From Dorea sp. (lineage in GTDB: Bacteria; Bacillota; Clostridia; Lachnospirales; Lachnospiraceae), in the NCBI GenBank assembly GCA_022769185.1, contig JALEKG010000057.1:1-41672 (forward strand): a DNA stretch of 41,672 nt. The letters run 5' to 3'. Under the pieces are notes generated by a model that saw only the letters and a program-made list of their open reading frames with translations, did not search any database and was not told where the DNA came from. Below are positions 24,943-33,906 of this stretch, piece after piece (positions within the stretch are counted from its first letter, which is position 1; every line of letters starts with the position of its first letter). The translations under genes were made by a program, and so were the position numbers.

Positions 24943-26160
24943 ATGATTATTGGGGCAAAATGGATCATTACAGGAGACGGGAAAACAGTTCTGGAGAATG
25001 AAGCTGTGCGAATCGATGAGATGGGGAAGATTGCGCAGATCGGACAACTCTGTGATCTGAAGGAGGCATGGCCGGAAGAGGAAGTGAAGGATTATGGGGA
25101 AGCAACAATTCTTCCGGGAATGTGTGATATGCACTGTCATCTTGGATACTGGTACAGCCAGCCGGACAGCTTCAATTATAATGAGCAGATGATCATGCTC
25201 TATGCGTTGCAGCATGCGCAGGCAGCATTTACAAAAGGAATCACGAGTGTGCGTGACTGCTATTCTCCGCATGGAATCTGCCGCAGCTTAAAATTAGCAG
25301 AAAGTAAGGGATTTATTACCATTCCGAGAATCACGCATGTTGGAGAAGGAATGTGTATGAGTGGTGGTCACTGCTGGGATGAAGTTGTTCAGGTGGACGT
25401 CCCGTGGGAAATCCGGAAAGAAATCCGCAAACAGGTAAGAGATGGGGCAGAGTGGATCAAACTTCTCTCCAGTCACAGATCTCATATTCCGGAATATACG
25501 CAGGAAGAGCTGGATGCAGCTGTTGATGAGTGCCACAGAAGAGGTATTAAATGTGTGGTTCATGCAGGAACACATCCGACGATCCAGATGTGCATAGATG
25601 CCGGATTCGATACGATTGAGCATGGAACATTCCTCAAAGTGGAGCAGGCAGAGCAGATGAAGGAAAAAGGAATTGCATGGACACCAACGATCTTCGCATA
25701 TACATCTCTGTATGAGACCTGCAAAAAGAATATCGAAGAAGGAAATGCAGATGTATTCAGTGACCCTGTAGCGGCAAAAGAGCAGAGAGATTTTGCGTTC
25801 TACCAGCCGGCATATGAAGCATATCGTGACAATTTTAAGAAATTATATGATACGGGAGTTACCGTTTGTACAGGCAGTGATATGGTAATGTACGGTGCAC
25901 CTGTACTGCCGGTACAGCAGGAATTGACCTACATGGTGAAGTATGGCATCACCCCGGTACAGGCAATCCAGACTGCAACTGCGAATCCGGCAAAGGTTCT
26001 TGGCAAAGAAAACGAGCTTGGAATGATCAAAGAAGGGCTTCTTGCAGACATTACAGTAGTAGATGGAAATCTGAGTCAGGATATCAATTGTATTTTTAAT
26101 ACAAACACTGTATTTCTGGGTGGAAAAAAGGTCTACGAACAGGGAACAAGATACGTATAA
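24943..26160 (+). CDS. Metal-dependent amidohydrolase (imidazolonepropionase/prolidase-like)
   Basis: 405 residues. The amidohydrolase TIM-barrel motif MHCHLG holds His64 and His66; AEWIKLL gives a Lys candidate, VVHAGTH and TIEHGTF give the later metal/catalytic His residues, and TGSDMVMYG gives the catalytic Asp. The N- and C-terminal strands form the small beta-sandwich typical of the group (ADITVVDGNL, GGKKVYEQG). Relatives cleave Xaa-Pro dipeptides, N-acyl compounds or imidazolone rings; the substrate cannot be assigned. It has its own promoter and is followed by the rubredoxin gene, which also has one. Confidence 0.85.
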   Translation: MIIGAKWIITGDGKTVLENEAVRIDEMGKIAQIGQLCDLKEAWPEEEVKDYGEATILPGMCDMHCHLGYWYSQPDSFNYNEQMIMLYALQHAQAAFTKGITSVRDCYSPHGICRSLKLAESKGFITIPRITHVGEGMCMSGGHCWDEVVQVDVPWEIRKEIRKQVRDGAEWIKLLSSHRSHIPEYTQEELDAAVDECHRRGIKCVVHAGTHPTIQMCIDAGFDTIEHGTFLKVEQAEQMKEKGIAWTPTIFAYTSLYETCKKNIEEGNADVFSDPVAAKEQRDFAFYQPAYEAYRDNFKKLYDTGVTVCTGSDMVMYGAPVLPVQQELTYMVKYGITPVQAIQTATANPAKVLGKENELGMIKEGLLADITVVDGNLSQDINCIFNTNTVFLGGKKVYEQGTRYV

Positions 26161-26214
26161 AATAAGATGCTTTTCTCTTTATAGGAACTTCATATATTTA
26201 TAATAGAGATCAAC

Positions 26215-26243
26215 TTGTTTTTATAATGAAAGAGGACTATAAT
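26215..26243 (+). promoter_or_regulatory. Promoter of the rubredoxin gene
   Basis: TTGTTT (26215-26220), a 17-base spacer and TATAAT (26238-26243), 47 bases before the ATG. Confidence 0.6.
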
Positions 26244-26290
26244 ATGTTCTATCTGTAAAAGATAATTCATAGTAAAAGGAGAGAAAGCTT

Positions 26291-26446
26291 ATGAAATATG
26301 TATGTGATGTATGCGGATGGGAATATGATGAGGAAGCAGGATATCCGGAAGGTGGAATCGCACCGGGAACCAAGTGGGAAGACGTTCCGGAAGATTTTGA
26401 ATGCCCACTCTGCCAGGTAGGAAAAGATCAGTTTTCAGCAGAATAA
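26291..26446 (+). CDS. Rubredoxin
   Basis: A 51-residue protein, MKYVCDVCGWEYDEEAG at the start, with the two Cys pairs CDVC (residues 5 and 8) and CPLC (38 and 41) that hold one iron. The aromatic core residues (Tyr3, Trp10, Tyr12, Trp29, Phe36) and the loop APGTKWEDVPEDF are conserved. It is a small cytoplasmic one-electron carrier, in anaerobes often linked to oxygen or peroxide reduction through rubrerythrin or flavodiiron proteins, neither of which is nearby. AAAGGAGAG at 26276 and a strong terminator frame it as a single-gene transcript. Confidence 0.95.
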   Translation: MKYVCDVCGWEYDEEAGYPEGGIAPGTKWEDVPEDFECPLCQVGKDQFSAE

Positions 26447-26453
26447 ATGAAAG

Positions 26454-26483
26454 AAAAAGGAACTGCTTAGGCAGTTCCTTTTT
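26454..26483 (+). terminator. Rho-independent terminator of the rubredoxin gene
   Basis: A perfect 13-bp stem (26454-26466 with 26471-26483) with a TTAG tetraloop; the stem ends in TTTTT. Its A-run/T-run symmetry could serve both strands. Confidence 0.93.
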
Positions 26484-26507
26484 GGAATTCTTAAGGAGAT
26501 ATGCGAG

Positions 26508-28721
26508 ATGATGAAGATCCGTTGTGTGGTGGAACGAATTACATATCAGAATCCGGAAAATGGGTATTCTGTTCTTAAAGTAGCTGTCAAAGGATATCAG
26601 GATCTGATACCGTTAGTAGGGAATCTTCTGGATGCTACGGTTGGTTCTGTCCTTCTGGTAGAAGGAAACTGGAAGGTGGATGCAAAGTATGGAAGGCAGT
26701 TCATTGCCGAACGCTGGGAAGAGACGATGCCTGCGACGATATATGGAATCGAGAAGTATCTTGGTTCTGGTCTGATCAAAGGAGTTGGTCCGAAATTTGC
26801 GAAGCGGATCGTCTATCAGTTTGGAACGGATACGCTGGAAGTGATCGAGACAGATCCCAGGCGTCTTCTGGAAGTGCCTGGAATCGGGAAAAAGCGAGTA
26901 GATCAGATTCAAGAGAGCTGGGAACGGCAAAAGGAGATTAAAAATGTCATGCTGTTTTTACAGGATCACGGTGTCAGCACCTCGTTTGCAGCAAAGATAT
27001 ACCGACATTACGGGAATGAAAGTATCGAAAAAGTGAAGGAAAATCCATACCGTCTGGCAGATGATATCTGGGGGATCGGCTTTAAAACTGCGGATGGCAT
27101 TGCGGAAAAGCTGGGATTCCAGAAGGAAGCTTTTGTGCGTTTGAGGAGTGGACTGATGTACACATTAAGTGCTTTGGCGGATGAAGGACATGTGTATGCA
27201 GAAAAGGAGCAGGCGATAGCGAAAGCCTCGGAGCTGCTGGAGGCAGAAGAGAGTACTCTGACCATGACGATGGATGAGATGCTAAGATGTGGCGATCTGA
27301 TCCAGGAAGAAGGAGCCGTGTATCTTCCAGCTTTTTATTATGCCGAGACAGGAGTGGCGAACAAGCTTCGAAAACTTATGAGAGAACCCGGAGGAGACCG
27401 CTTGTGGGTGCGGCTTTCAGAAGCGAAGAAAAAGAGTGGGAACGATCGGCTGTCTGTGGATGTTAGCAGGATTGAGCAGATTGTAGGAATGCAGTATGAT
27501 GAGATTCAGGCAGAAGCGATCCGTAGAGCCGCAGATTCTAAGGTCATGATTTTGACTGGCGGTCCCGGAACTGGCAAGACAACGACTACACAGGGAATCA
27601 TTGCTGCATTTCGTGCATATGGACTGAAGATACTGCTTGCGGCACCGACCGGGCGTGCGGCTAAACGTATGGAAGAAACGGTTGGACTGGAGGCGAAGAC
27701 CATTCATCGCCTGTTAGAATATAAGCCTCCGGAAGGATATCAGAAGAATGAAGAACATCCACTGGAAGGGGATGTCTTGATCGTGGATGAATGCTCGATG
27801 ATCGATACGATTCTGATGAATTCTTTGCTTAAGGCAATTCCGGATTCCATGCGCCTGATTCTGGTAGGTGATATCGATCAGCTGCCTTCTGTCGGAGCCG
27901 GAAATGTATTAAGAGATATGATTGATTCCGGGCAGTTCCCTGTTATCCGGCTGACAAGGATCTTCCGGCAGGCACAGGAGAGCCGGATCATTATGAATGC
28001 GCACCGGATCAATGCAGGGAAGATGCCGGATCTTTCCAATGGAAAAACTACGGATTTCTTTTTCATACAGAAGGAAGACCCAGAAGAAGCTGTAAAAGAA
28101 GTGGTGGATCTGGTACAGCGTAAATTATCTCATTATTATCATGTGCCGCCGGCGCAGATTCAGGTGCTGACACCGATGCAGCGTGGGATTGTCGGGGCGG
28201 CGAATCTGAATCTGGCACTGCAGGAGACACTGAATCCTCAGGGAGAAGGTCTTCGCCGCAGTGGTTCGGTTTTCCGGATCCATGATAAGGTCATGCAGAT
28301 CAAAAATAATTATGATAAGGAAGTGTTTAATGGAGATATTGGGATCATTGATGCGGTAGATCTGGAAGAACGGACATTAACGGTGAAGTATGAAGAGAGG
28401 TACGTCGAGTATGATGTGACAGAACTGGATGAGCTGGTGCATGCTTACGCAACGACGATTCACAAGGCTCAGGGTTCAGAGTATCCGATCGTTGTGATGC
28501 CGGTGTTGATGAATCATTATGTCATGCTCCAGAGAAATCTGATCTATACCGGGATTACACGGGCGAAAAAAATACTCGTCCTCGTTGGGACGAAGAAGGC
28601 GTTATCTTATGCAGTGAGAAATGTGACGGTTACGAAACGAAACACTATGTTAAAAGAACGCCTTGCAGGAACCACAGGGCTGAATCTGCCCGGTGAATCG
28701 CAAAGCGTTCCAGGAAAATAA
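26508..28721 (+). CDS. recD2: ATP-dependent RecD-like DNA helicase (RecD2/YrrC, SF1B)
   Basis: 737 residues, the size of RecD2 proteins that act without RecBC. The N-terminal part has an OB-like region and helix-hairpin-helix repeats (GVGPKFAKRIVYQFG, VPGIGKKRVDQI, IWGIGFKTADGIAEKLGF). The helicase core has Walker A GGPGTGKTT (Lys357), APTGRAAKRMEE, Walker B VLIVDECSMID, VGDIDQLPSVGAG, and the C-terminal TTIHKAQGSEYP and YTGITRAKK motifs. The role is 5'-3' unwinding in DNA repair. AAGGAG at 26493 suits ATG 26508. It ends 27 bases from the convergent glucosidase gene. Confidence 0.95.
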   Translation: MMKIRCVVERITYQNPENGYSVLKVAVKGYQDLIPLVGNLLDATVGSVLLVEGNWKVDAKYGRQFIAERWEETMPATIYGIEKYLGSGLIKGVGPKFAKRIVYQFGTDTLEVIETDPRRLLEVPGIGKKRVDQIQESWERQKEIKNVMLFLQDHGVSTSFAAKIYRHYGNESIEKVKENPYRLADDIWGIGFKTADGIAEKLGFQKEAFVRLRSGLMYTLSALADEGHVYAEKEQAIAKASELLEAEESTLTMTMDEMLRCGDLIQEEGAVYLPAFYYAETGVANKLRKLMREPGGDRLWVRLSEAKKKSGNDRLSVDVSRIEQIVGMQYDEIQAEAIRRAADSKVMILTGGPGTGKTTTTQGIIAAFRAYGLKILLAAPTGRAAKRMEETVGLEAKTIHRLLEYKPPEGYQKNEEHPLEGDVLIVDECSMIDTILMNSLLKAIPDSMRLILVGDIDQLPSVGAGNVLRDMIDSGQFPVIRLTRIFRQAQESRIIMNAHRINAGKMPDLSNGKTTDFFFIQKEDPEEAVKEVVDLVQRKLSHYYHVPPAQIQVLTPMQRGIVGAANLNLALQETLNPQGEGLRRSGSVFRIHDKVMQIKNNYDKEVFNGDIGIIDAVDLEERTLTVKYEERYVEYDVTELDELVHAYATTIHKAQGSEYPIVVMPVLMNHYVMLQRNLIYTGITRAKKILVLVGTKKALSYAVRNVTVTKRNTMLKERLAGTTGLNLPGESQSVPGK

Positions 28722-28731
28722 TATTTTGTAT

Positions 28732-28750
28732 TGGTTCAGAACCATTTTTT
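28732..28750 (+). terminator. Short possible terminator of recD2
   Basis: TGGTTC-A-GAACCA (28732-28744) followed by TTTTTT, the T-run overlapping the stop of the convergent gene. The stem is short and the loop is tight, so this is weak. Confidence 0.4.
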
Positions 28751-30113
28751 ATAGATTTTCTCCGTTTGTCAGAATTGTTTCCTGATACCAGTAAGCGCTG
28801 TCTTTGGGAATACGCTCCTGATTGCGGTAATCTATATAAACCAGACCGAAACGTTCCTCATATCCGCTGTGCCACTCGTAGTTATCGGTAAAGGCCCAGT
28901 GCAGATAGGCGAGTACGGGAATTCCCTCTGCGCAGGCCTGCCGAAGTTCGATCAGATAACGGTGCAGGAAATCAATCCTGTCAGGATCGTGGACTTTCCC
29001 ATCCAGATAGATCTTATCATTACAGCTCAGCCCGTTTTCGGATATGATCATCGGCAGATGAAAGCGGTCGTAGATGAGTCTCGGACCCCAGTACAGGACT
29101 TCCGGCGTAACCGGCCATTTGAGTGCGGTTCTGGGGTAACCGGGATATTTTTCTGCGATCTGGTATCTGCCATGTTCATCCAGACACATTTCGTGTCCGT
29201 TATAGATGTTCAGCGCAATAAAATCTAATGGCTGTGCAATGGTTTTCAAATCTTCTTTGGGAATGTTTCTGGAAGGTTCTGCCCATGGAGAATGGGGGTC
29301 TTCCGGGTAATGTCCTAGGCAAATTGGATCTAAAAACCACTGGTGATTAAAGAACCATCCAGGATTTTCAGAGGCTGGCAGGGAGAGAAAGCTTGCATCT
29401 CGGGCTTCCTGTGGAATGTCTTTGGTTTTTCGATCCGGATAGGCGAGATTTCCAGTGGAGGCCGCTCCGATCATGGCGTCAGGAATGTGCTTACGAATAG
29501 CCCTGCATGCAAGCCCGTGTGCCAACATTAGATCATGCCATACAGTAAACATATCTTCGGGAGATAGTAGGATCCCAGGGGCGTGATTCCCAAAACCATG
29601 TCCCATTCCAACAATACACTGCGGTTCGTTGATTGTAATGAAGTGGGAAACCCTGCCTTTAAAATGAGAGGCTACCAGATCGGAATATTTGGCAAAAGCA
29701 TATGCAGTTTTACGGTTCTGCCAACCACCCTGATCCTGTAGATATTGTGGAAGATCCCAGTGATACAGGGTGATCCATGGCTCGATACCGCGGCTGATAC
29801 AGCCATCGACCAGACGGTCATAATAATCCAGTCCCGCAGGGTTTACGTTATCTGTTTCGTCTGGGAGGATACGGGACCAGGCGATACTGAACCGGTAATG
29901 TCTGATCCCAAGATTATGCATAAGATTCAGATCCGTTTCGTACAGATGATATGCATCGCAGGCAATATCCCCTGTATGTCCGTTATAAGTTTTTCCGGGA
30001 ATATGGCTAAAGGTATCCCAGATAGAGGGACTTTTTCCGTCTTCGGATGGGGCTCCTTCTATCTGATAAGCGGCACTTGCAGTGCCCCACATAAAATTTT
30101 CAGGAAAATGCAT
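28749..30113 (-). CDS. Beta-glucosidase, glycoside hydrolase family 1
   Basis: 454 residues, full GH1 barrel. The start FPENFMWGTASAAYQIEGA is the family signature; the acid/base is Glu163 in ITINEPQ and the nucleophile Glu359 in IISENG. HWAFTDNYEWHSGYEERFGLVYI binds the non-reducing glucose; the Glu-Trp pair there (NYEWHSGY) suits unphosphorylated sugars, whereas 6-phospho-glucosidases usually differ at this loop. No signal peptide, so it works in the cytoplasm on imported cellobiose or short cellodextrins. It begins 13 bases after the cellobiose phosphorylase stop with AGGAGGG in between, forming a two-gene operon. Confidence 0.92.
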   Translation of the reverse strand: MHFPENFMWGTASAAYQIEGAPSEDGKSPSIWDTFSHIPGKTYNGHTGDIACDAYHLYETDLNLMHNLGIRHYRFSIAWSRILPDETDNVNPAGLDYYDRLVDGCISRGIEPWITLYHWDLPQYLQDQGGWQNRKTAYAFAKYSDLVASHFKGRVSHFITINEPQCIVGMGHGFGNHAPGILLSPEDMFTVWHDLMLAHGLACRAIRKHIPDAMIGAASTGNLAYPDRKTKDIPQEARDASFLSLPASENPGWFFNHQWFLDPICLGHYPEDPHSPWAEPSRNIPKEDLKTIAQPLDFIALNIYNGHEMCLDEHGRYQIAEKYPGYPRTALKWPVTPEVLYWGPRLIYDRFHLPMIISENGLSCNDKIYLDGKVHDPDRIDFLHRYLIELRQACAEGIPVLAYLHWAFTDNYEWHSGYEERFGLVYIDYRNQERIPKDSAYWYQETILTNGENL

Positions 30114-30126
30114 ATGAACCCTCCTG

Positions 30127-32568
30127 TTATTTGTTTCCCATAGTCACATATACTTCACAGATGTCTTCTTTTTCAGGGATCGGAATCACGTTCCCGGATA
30201 CTTTCTTCCCATCAACCGTCATATTTATTACACCTTTTTCTACTTTTGCAGAATTATCTACATGAATATGGTATGTGACACCGCGGTAGATACGGTCACA
30301 GGTAAATGATTCCAGAGTGTCCGGAATGCAAGGATCAATACGAAGTCCATCCAGGGTCGGCTGGATTCCAAGAATGTACTGACTGATGCATGTAAATGTC
30401 CAGGCTGCAGTGCCGGTGAGCCAACTGTTCTTGCCCTCTCCGTGTGTCGGAGCATCGCATCCTGCCACCATCTGACAGTAAACATAAGGTTCTGTACGGT
30501 GAATCTCACTGATGTCTTCCAGATAAGCCGGGCAGGTTTTTTTATATACTTCAAAAGCGCGGTTCCCATGACCGAGTACGGTTTCAGCACATGCAATCCA
30601 AGGATTATTGTGGCAGAAGATTCCGGCATTTTCTTTGTATCCTGGAGGATAAGAAGTGATTTCACCTAACTCCACATGATAGCGTGTATAAGCCGGTTGT
30701 AAAAGTACAATGCCGTATTTTGTTTCCAGGCGTTTTTCTACACTTTCCAGAGCAGTAGCAGCTTTTCCATTTTCAACTCCGATTCCGGCCATGACACACA
30801 TACCCTGTGGTTCAATGAAGATCTGTCCTTCTTCACAGACATGGCTTCCGACCGGATCAGAGTAAGCATCATAAGCACGGATAAACCATTCGCCGTCCCA
30901 GCCGGCATTTAATACGGTTTCTTCCATTTCTGCCACTTCACGCTCTGCAGCAGCGGCTTCTTCTATAAGAGCAAGATGTCTGCATAATTCTGCATATTCT
31001 TTCCCATATTTGACAAACATACCGGCGATAAAGACGCTTTCTGCAACTGGACCTTCACTCGGCCCCGTGGTCTGGAAACTTTCACCAGGCACTTCTGAGA
31101 AACAGTTCAGATTCAGACAGTCATTCCAGTCTGCACGTCCGATTAAAGGGAGCTTATGTGGTCCTTTATGAGTGACTGTATATTGGAAACTTCGCCGCAG
31201 ATGTTCCATGAGCGGTGCTGCTTTAGAAAAATCACTGTCAAAGGCACAAGGCTCATCTAAAATAGAGAAATCACCGGTCTCACGAAGATAAGCGCAGGTT
31301 CCGGCAATCAGCCACAATGGGTCATCATTGAATCCGCTTCCGACATCCATGTTTCCTTTCTTGGTCAGAGGCTGATACTGATGATAGGTGCTGCCATCTT
31401 CAAATTGTGTATTTGCAATGTCAATAATACGTTCCCTTGCGCGGTCCGGAATCAGATGAACAAAACCGAGCAGATCCTGGCAGGAATCCCGAAATCCCAT
31501 ACCACGGCCCATACCACTTTCATAATAACTGGCACTTCTGCTCATGTTGAAAGTAACCATACACTGATACTGGTTCCAGATATTTACCATCCGGTTCAAC
31601 TTTTCATCCGGTGTATTTACAGAAAAAGCAGAAAGTAGTTTTTCCCAGTATGTTTTAAGCTCACTGAAGGCGGCAGCAATCTGCTCGTCCGTCTGGTATT
31701 TTGCAAGCATTTCTCTGGCAGGCGACTTATTGATGATGCCAGGAGCTTCGAATTTCTGGTCATTTGGATTTTCACAATATCCAAGAACAAAAATATAAGA
31801 AGCAGAAGCACCCGGAGCCAGTGTAAGGTGCAGATGATGACTTCCTACCGGAGCCCAGCCATGGGCGATACTGTTCTTGCTCTGACCGGAGATGACAACT
31901 TCCGGATTGGAAAAACCATGATAAGCGCCAACGAATGCGTCGCGGCTGGTATCGAATCCACAGATTTCTCGGTTCACAGAGTAGACAGCATAATGATTCC
32001 GACGTTCCCGATATTCTGTTTTATGATAGATGGTATTTCCAATGACTTCTACTTCACCGATGGAGAAGTTGCGTTGAAAATTGGAAGAATCATCCATCGC
32101 ATTCCAGAGACAGAATTCAATAAAGCTGAAGATATCTAGTTGCTTTTCGCTCTTGCTGTGGTTTGTCAAAACAAGATGGTTAATTTCGCAATTATCGTTT
32201 ACCGGGACAAATGCAGTCAGCTTTGCCTGGAGCTGATCTTTAGTACTGTCAATAATCGTATATCCAAGACCATGCCGGCAGGCGTAAGAATCCAGTTCCG
32301 TCTGGACCGGCTGCCATCCCGGATTCCAGACAGTTTCTCCATCTTTAATATAATAGTATCGTCCACCGGAATCCTGTGGACAATTATTATAGCGGTATCT
32401 GGTCAGGCGGAGAAGTTTCGCGTCTTTATAGAAAGAATAGCCTCCGGCTGTATTGGAGATCAGGCTGAAAAAATCTTGTGAACCGAGGTAATTAATCCAT
32501 GGAAGAGGCGTTTTAGGATCGGTTATGACGTATTCTTTATTCTTGTCATCAAAATATCCATATTTCAT
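30127..32568 (-). CDS. Cellobiose phosphorylase, glycoside hydrolase family 94
   Basis: 813 residues. Splits cellobiose with phosphate into glucose 1-phosphate and glucose, saving ATP. The sequence matches clostridial cellobiose phosphorylases throughout: [68 protein letters not shown], and [17 protein letters not shown], which contains the catalytic Asp region. [13 protein letters not shown] and [10 protein letters not shown] are also kept. No signal peptide is present. The frame extends five codons upstream, but GGAGG (complement of 32577-32581) selects ATG 32568. The promoter and a LacI operator lie upstream on the minus strand. Confidence 0.95.
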   Translation of the reverse strand: MKYGYFDDKNKEYVITDPKTPLPWINYLGSQDFFSLISNTAGGYSFYKDAKLLRLTRYRYNNCPQDSGGRYYYIKDGETVWNPGWQPVQTELDSYACRHGLGYTIIDSTKDQLQAKLTAFVPVNDNCEINHLVLTNHSKSEKQLDIFSFIEFCLWNAMDDSSNFQRNFSIGEVEVIGNTIYHKTEYRERRNHYAVYSVNREICGFDTSRDAFVGAYHGFSNPEVVISGQSKNSIAHGWAPVGSHHLHLTLAPGASASYIFVLGYCENPNDQKFEAPGIINKSPAREMLAKYQTDEQIAAAFSELKTYWEKLLSAFSVNTPDEKLNRMVNIWNQYQCMVTFNMSRSASYYESGMGRGMGFRDSCQDLLGFVHLIPDRARERIIDIANTQFEDGSTYHQYQPLTKKGNMDVGSGFNDDPLWLIAGTCAYLRETGDFSILDEPCAFDSDFSKAAPLMEHLRRSFQYTVTHKGPHKLPLIGRADWNDCLNLNCFSEVPGESFQTTGPSEGPVAESVFIAGMFVKYGKEYAELCRHLALIEEAAAAEREVAEMEETVLNAGWDGEWFIRAYDAYSDPVGSHVCEEGQIFIEPQGMCVMAGIGVENGKAATALESVEKRLETKYGIVLLQPAYTRYHVELGEITSYPPGYKENAGIFCHNNPWIACAETVLGHGNRAFEVYKKTCPAYLEDISEIHRTEPYVYCQMVAGCDAPTHGEGKNSWLTGTAAWTFTCISQYILGIQPTLDGLRIDPCIPDTLESFTCDRIYRGVTYHIHVDNSAKVEKGVINMTVDGKKVSGNVIPIPEKEDICEVYVTMGNK

Positions 32569-32621
32569 ATAATTATCCTCCATAACTATAACTTTGTCAG
32601 TTGTAATATGTTAATATGCAT

Positions 32622-32640
32622 GAGCGAATACGTTTTCGCT
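32622..32640. promoter_or_regulatory. LacI-type operator O1 (phosphorylase side)
   Basis: GAGCGAA-N6-TTCGCTC is an inverted repeat around CGAATACGTTTTCG (32625-32638), the exact reverse complement of O3. It sits just past the predicted start of the minus-strand transcript (about 32647). Confidence 0.75.
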
Positions 32641-32653
32641 CTATTCTAAACCA

Positions 32654-32681
32654 ATTATAATTGCGACTGTATGAATTGTAA
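32654..32681 (-). promoter_or_regulatory. Minus-strand promoter of the phosphorylase/glucosidase operon
   Basis: On the minus strand TTACAA (complement of 32676-32681), a 16-base spacer and TATAAT (complement of 32654-32659). Operator O1 lies immediately downstream. Confidence 0.55.
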
Positions 32682-32757
32682 ATAAAAAATAAATATCAAA
32701 AACAAAATTAGTAAAAATGCACAAAAAATACAAATAAACATTGGTGGATTATGAGGG

Positions 32758-32786
32758 TTGACGAAATCACGAAAACGATTTAGAAT
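32758..32786 (+). promoter_or_regulatory. Plus-strand promoter of the LacI/ABC operon
   Basis: TTGACG (32758-32763), a 17-base spacer and TAGAAT (32781-32786). Operator O2 overlaps the spacer and -10 box, O3 the start point. Confidence 0.65.
32770..32783. promoter_or_regulatory. LacI-type operator O2 (degenerate)
   Basis: CGAAAACGATTTAG shares the left half CGAAAACG with O3 but has a poor right half. It lies within the regulator promoter, so it may be a weaker accessory site. Confidence 0.5.
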
Positions 32787-32793
32787 AAAAATA

Positions 32794-32807
32794 CGAAAAC
32801 GTATTCG
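32794..32807. promoter_or_regulatory. LacI-type operator O3 (regulator side)
   Basis: CGAAAACGTATTCG, the reverse complement of O1 at all 14 positions, with the central CG step typical of LacI-family sites. It covers the predicted start point of the regulator transcript. Confidence 0.75.
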
Positions 32808-32851
32808 AGATGCTTTTCAGAGACACAGGACATCCAAAGAAAGGAGTTAGC

Positions 32852-33859
32852 ATGGTAACAATCAAAGACATTTCCAAACAATGTGGTGTATCTCCTGCAA
32901 CGGTCAGCAAGGCACTGAATGGATATGGAGACATTAGCAGTGAGACGGCGGAAATGATTCGGCGGACAGCTCAAGAAATGCACTATATGCCGAATGCAGC
33001 TGCCAGACAGCTGAAAACGAATATGTCGCATAATATTGGAGTTTTGTTTGTAGATGATACGATGTCTGGCCTGACTCATGAATACTTTTCAGCAATACTC
33101 AACAGTGCAAAGGAAGAAGCAGAACGCCTGGGGTATGATATTACATTTATCAGCCGCAATGTTGGAGGAAATAATACTTCTTTTGTGGAACACTGCAGAT
33201 ATCGGAAATGTGATGGTGTGCTGATTGCCAGTGTGGATTTTCAAAGTGAACCGGTAAGAGAACTGGTTGAAAGTGAATTCCCGACAGTAACAATTGATTT
33301 TTCTTATAATAATCAAAGCAGTGTCTTGTCCGATAATGTGGAAGGCGCGTATAGGTTAACAGAATATCTGATTGAAAAAGGACATCGAAAGATCGCATTT
33401 ATCCATGGAGAAAAGACTTCTGTTACAGAGAAACGTCTGGTCGGTTTTTTTCGGGCCTGTGAAGATAATGGTATTGATGTGCCGGAAGAATATGTCCTGG
33501 AAGGAAGATATCATGATCCAAAAGCATGTGAAGTGTTGACTGAGAAACTTATGCAGATGGAGACTCCGCCAACAGTCATTATGTATCCCGATGATTATTC
33601 TTATCTGGGAGGATTAAGACAACTGGAAAAAATGAATTTATCTGTACCAGAAGATATCAGTGTTGCCGGATATGATGGTATTAATCTTTCACAGGTTTTA
33701 CGTCCAAGATTGACGACCTATTTTCAGGATGCAGAAATGATTGGAAAACGTTCCATGCAGAAATTGGTGGAATCCATTGAAAGTAAAAAAACTTGTATTG
33801 TTGAGCAGATTATGGTATCTGGAAAATTACTCGAAGGTCATAGTGTAAAACAGTTATAG
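32852..33859 (+). CDS. LacI-family transcriptional regulator of the cellobiose locus
   Basis: 335 residues. The N-terminal helix-turn-helix TIKDISKQCGVSPATVSKALNG and hinge helix NAAARQLKT are classic LacI. A periplasmic-binding-protein-like sensor domain follows (about 60-330), including GVLFVDDTMSGLTHEYFSAIL and VAGYDGINLSQVLRPRLTT. It probably represses the divergent phosphorylase operon and its own operon until cellobiose or a related sugar is bound. The three operators between the genes support this. The frame extends 14 codons upstream, but AAAGGAG at 32840 sets the ATG at 32852. The binding-protein gene follows 47 bases later without a visible promoter of its own. Confidence 0.93.
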   Translation: MVTIKDISKQCGVSPATVSKALNGYGDISSETAEMIRRTAQEMHYMPNAAARQLKTNMSHNIGVLFVDDTMSGLTHEYFSAILNSAKEEAERLGYDITFISRNVGGNNTSFVEHCRYRKCDGVLIASVDFQSEPVRELVESEFPTVTIDFSYNNQSSVLSDNVEGAYRLTEYLIEKGHRKIAFIHGEKTSVTEKRLVGFFRACEDNGIDVPEEYVLEGRYHDPKACEVLTEKLMQMETPPTVIMYPDDYSYLGGLRQLEKMNLSVPEDISVAGYDGINLSQVLRPRLTTYFQDAEMIGKRSMQKLVESIESKKTCIVEQIMVSGKLLEGHSVKQL

Positions 33860-33906
33860 CAGATATTGTTATACTGGTAATTTATATTTCAAAAGGAGGA
33901 AATATT

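Noticed and set aside
32810-32851. Upstream in-frame ATG of the LacI gene
   Set aside because: It lies too close to the predicted start point and operator O3; AAAGGAG fits only ATG 32852, and LacI proteins start at the helix-turn-helix.
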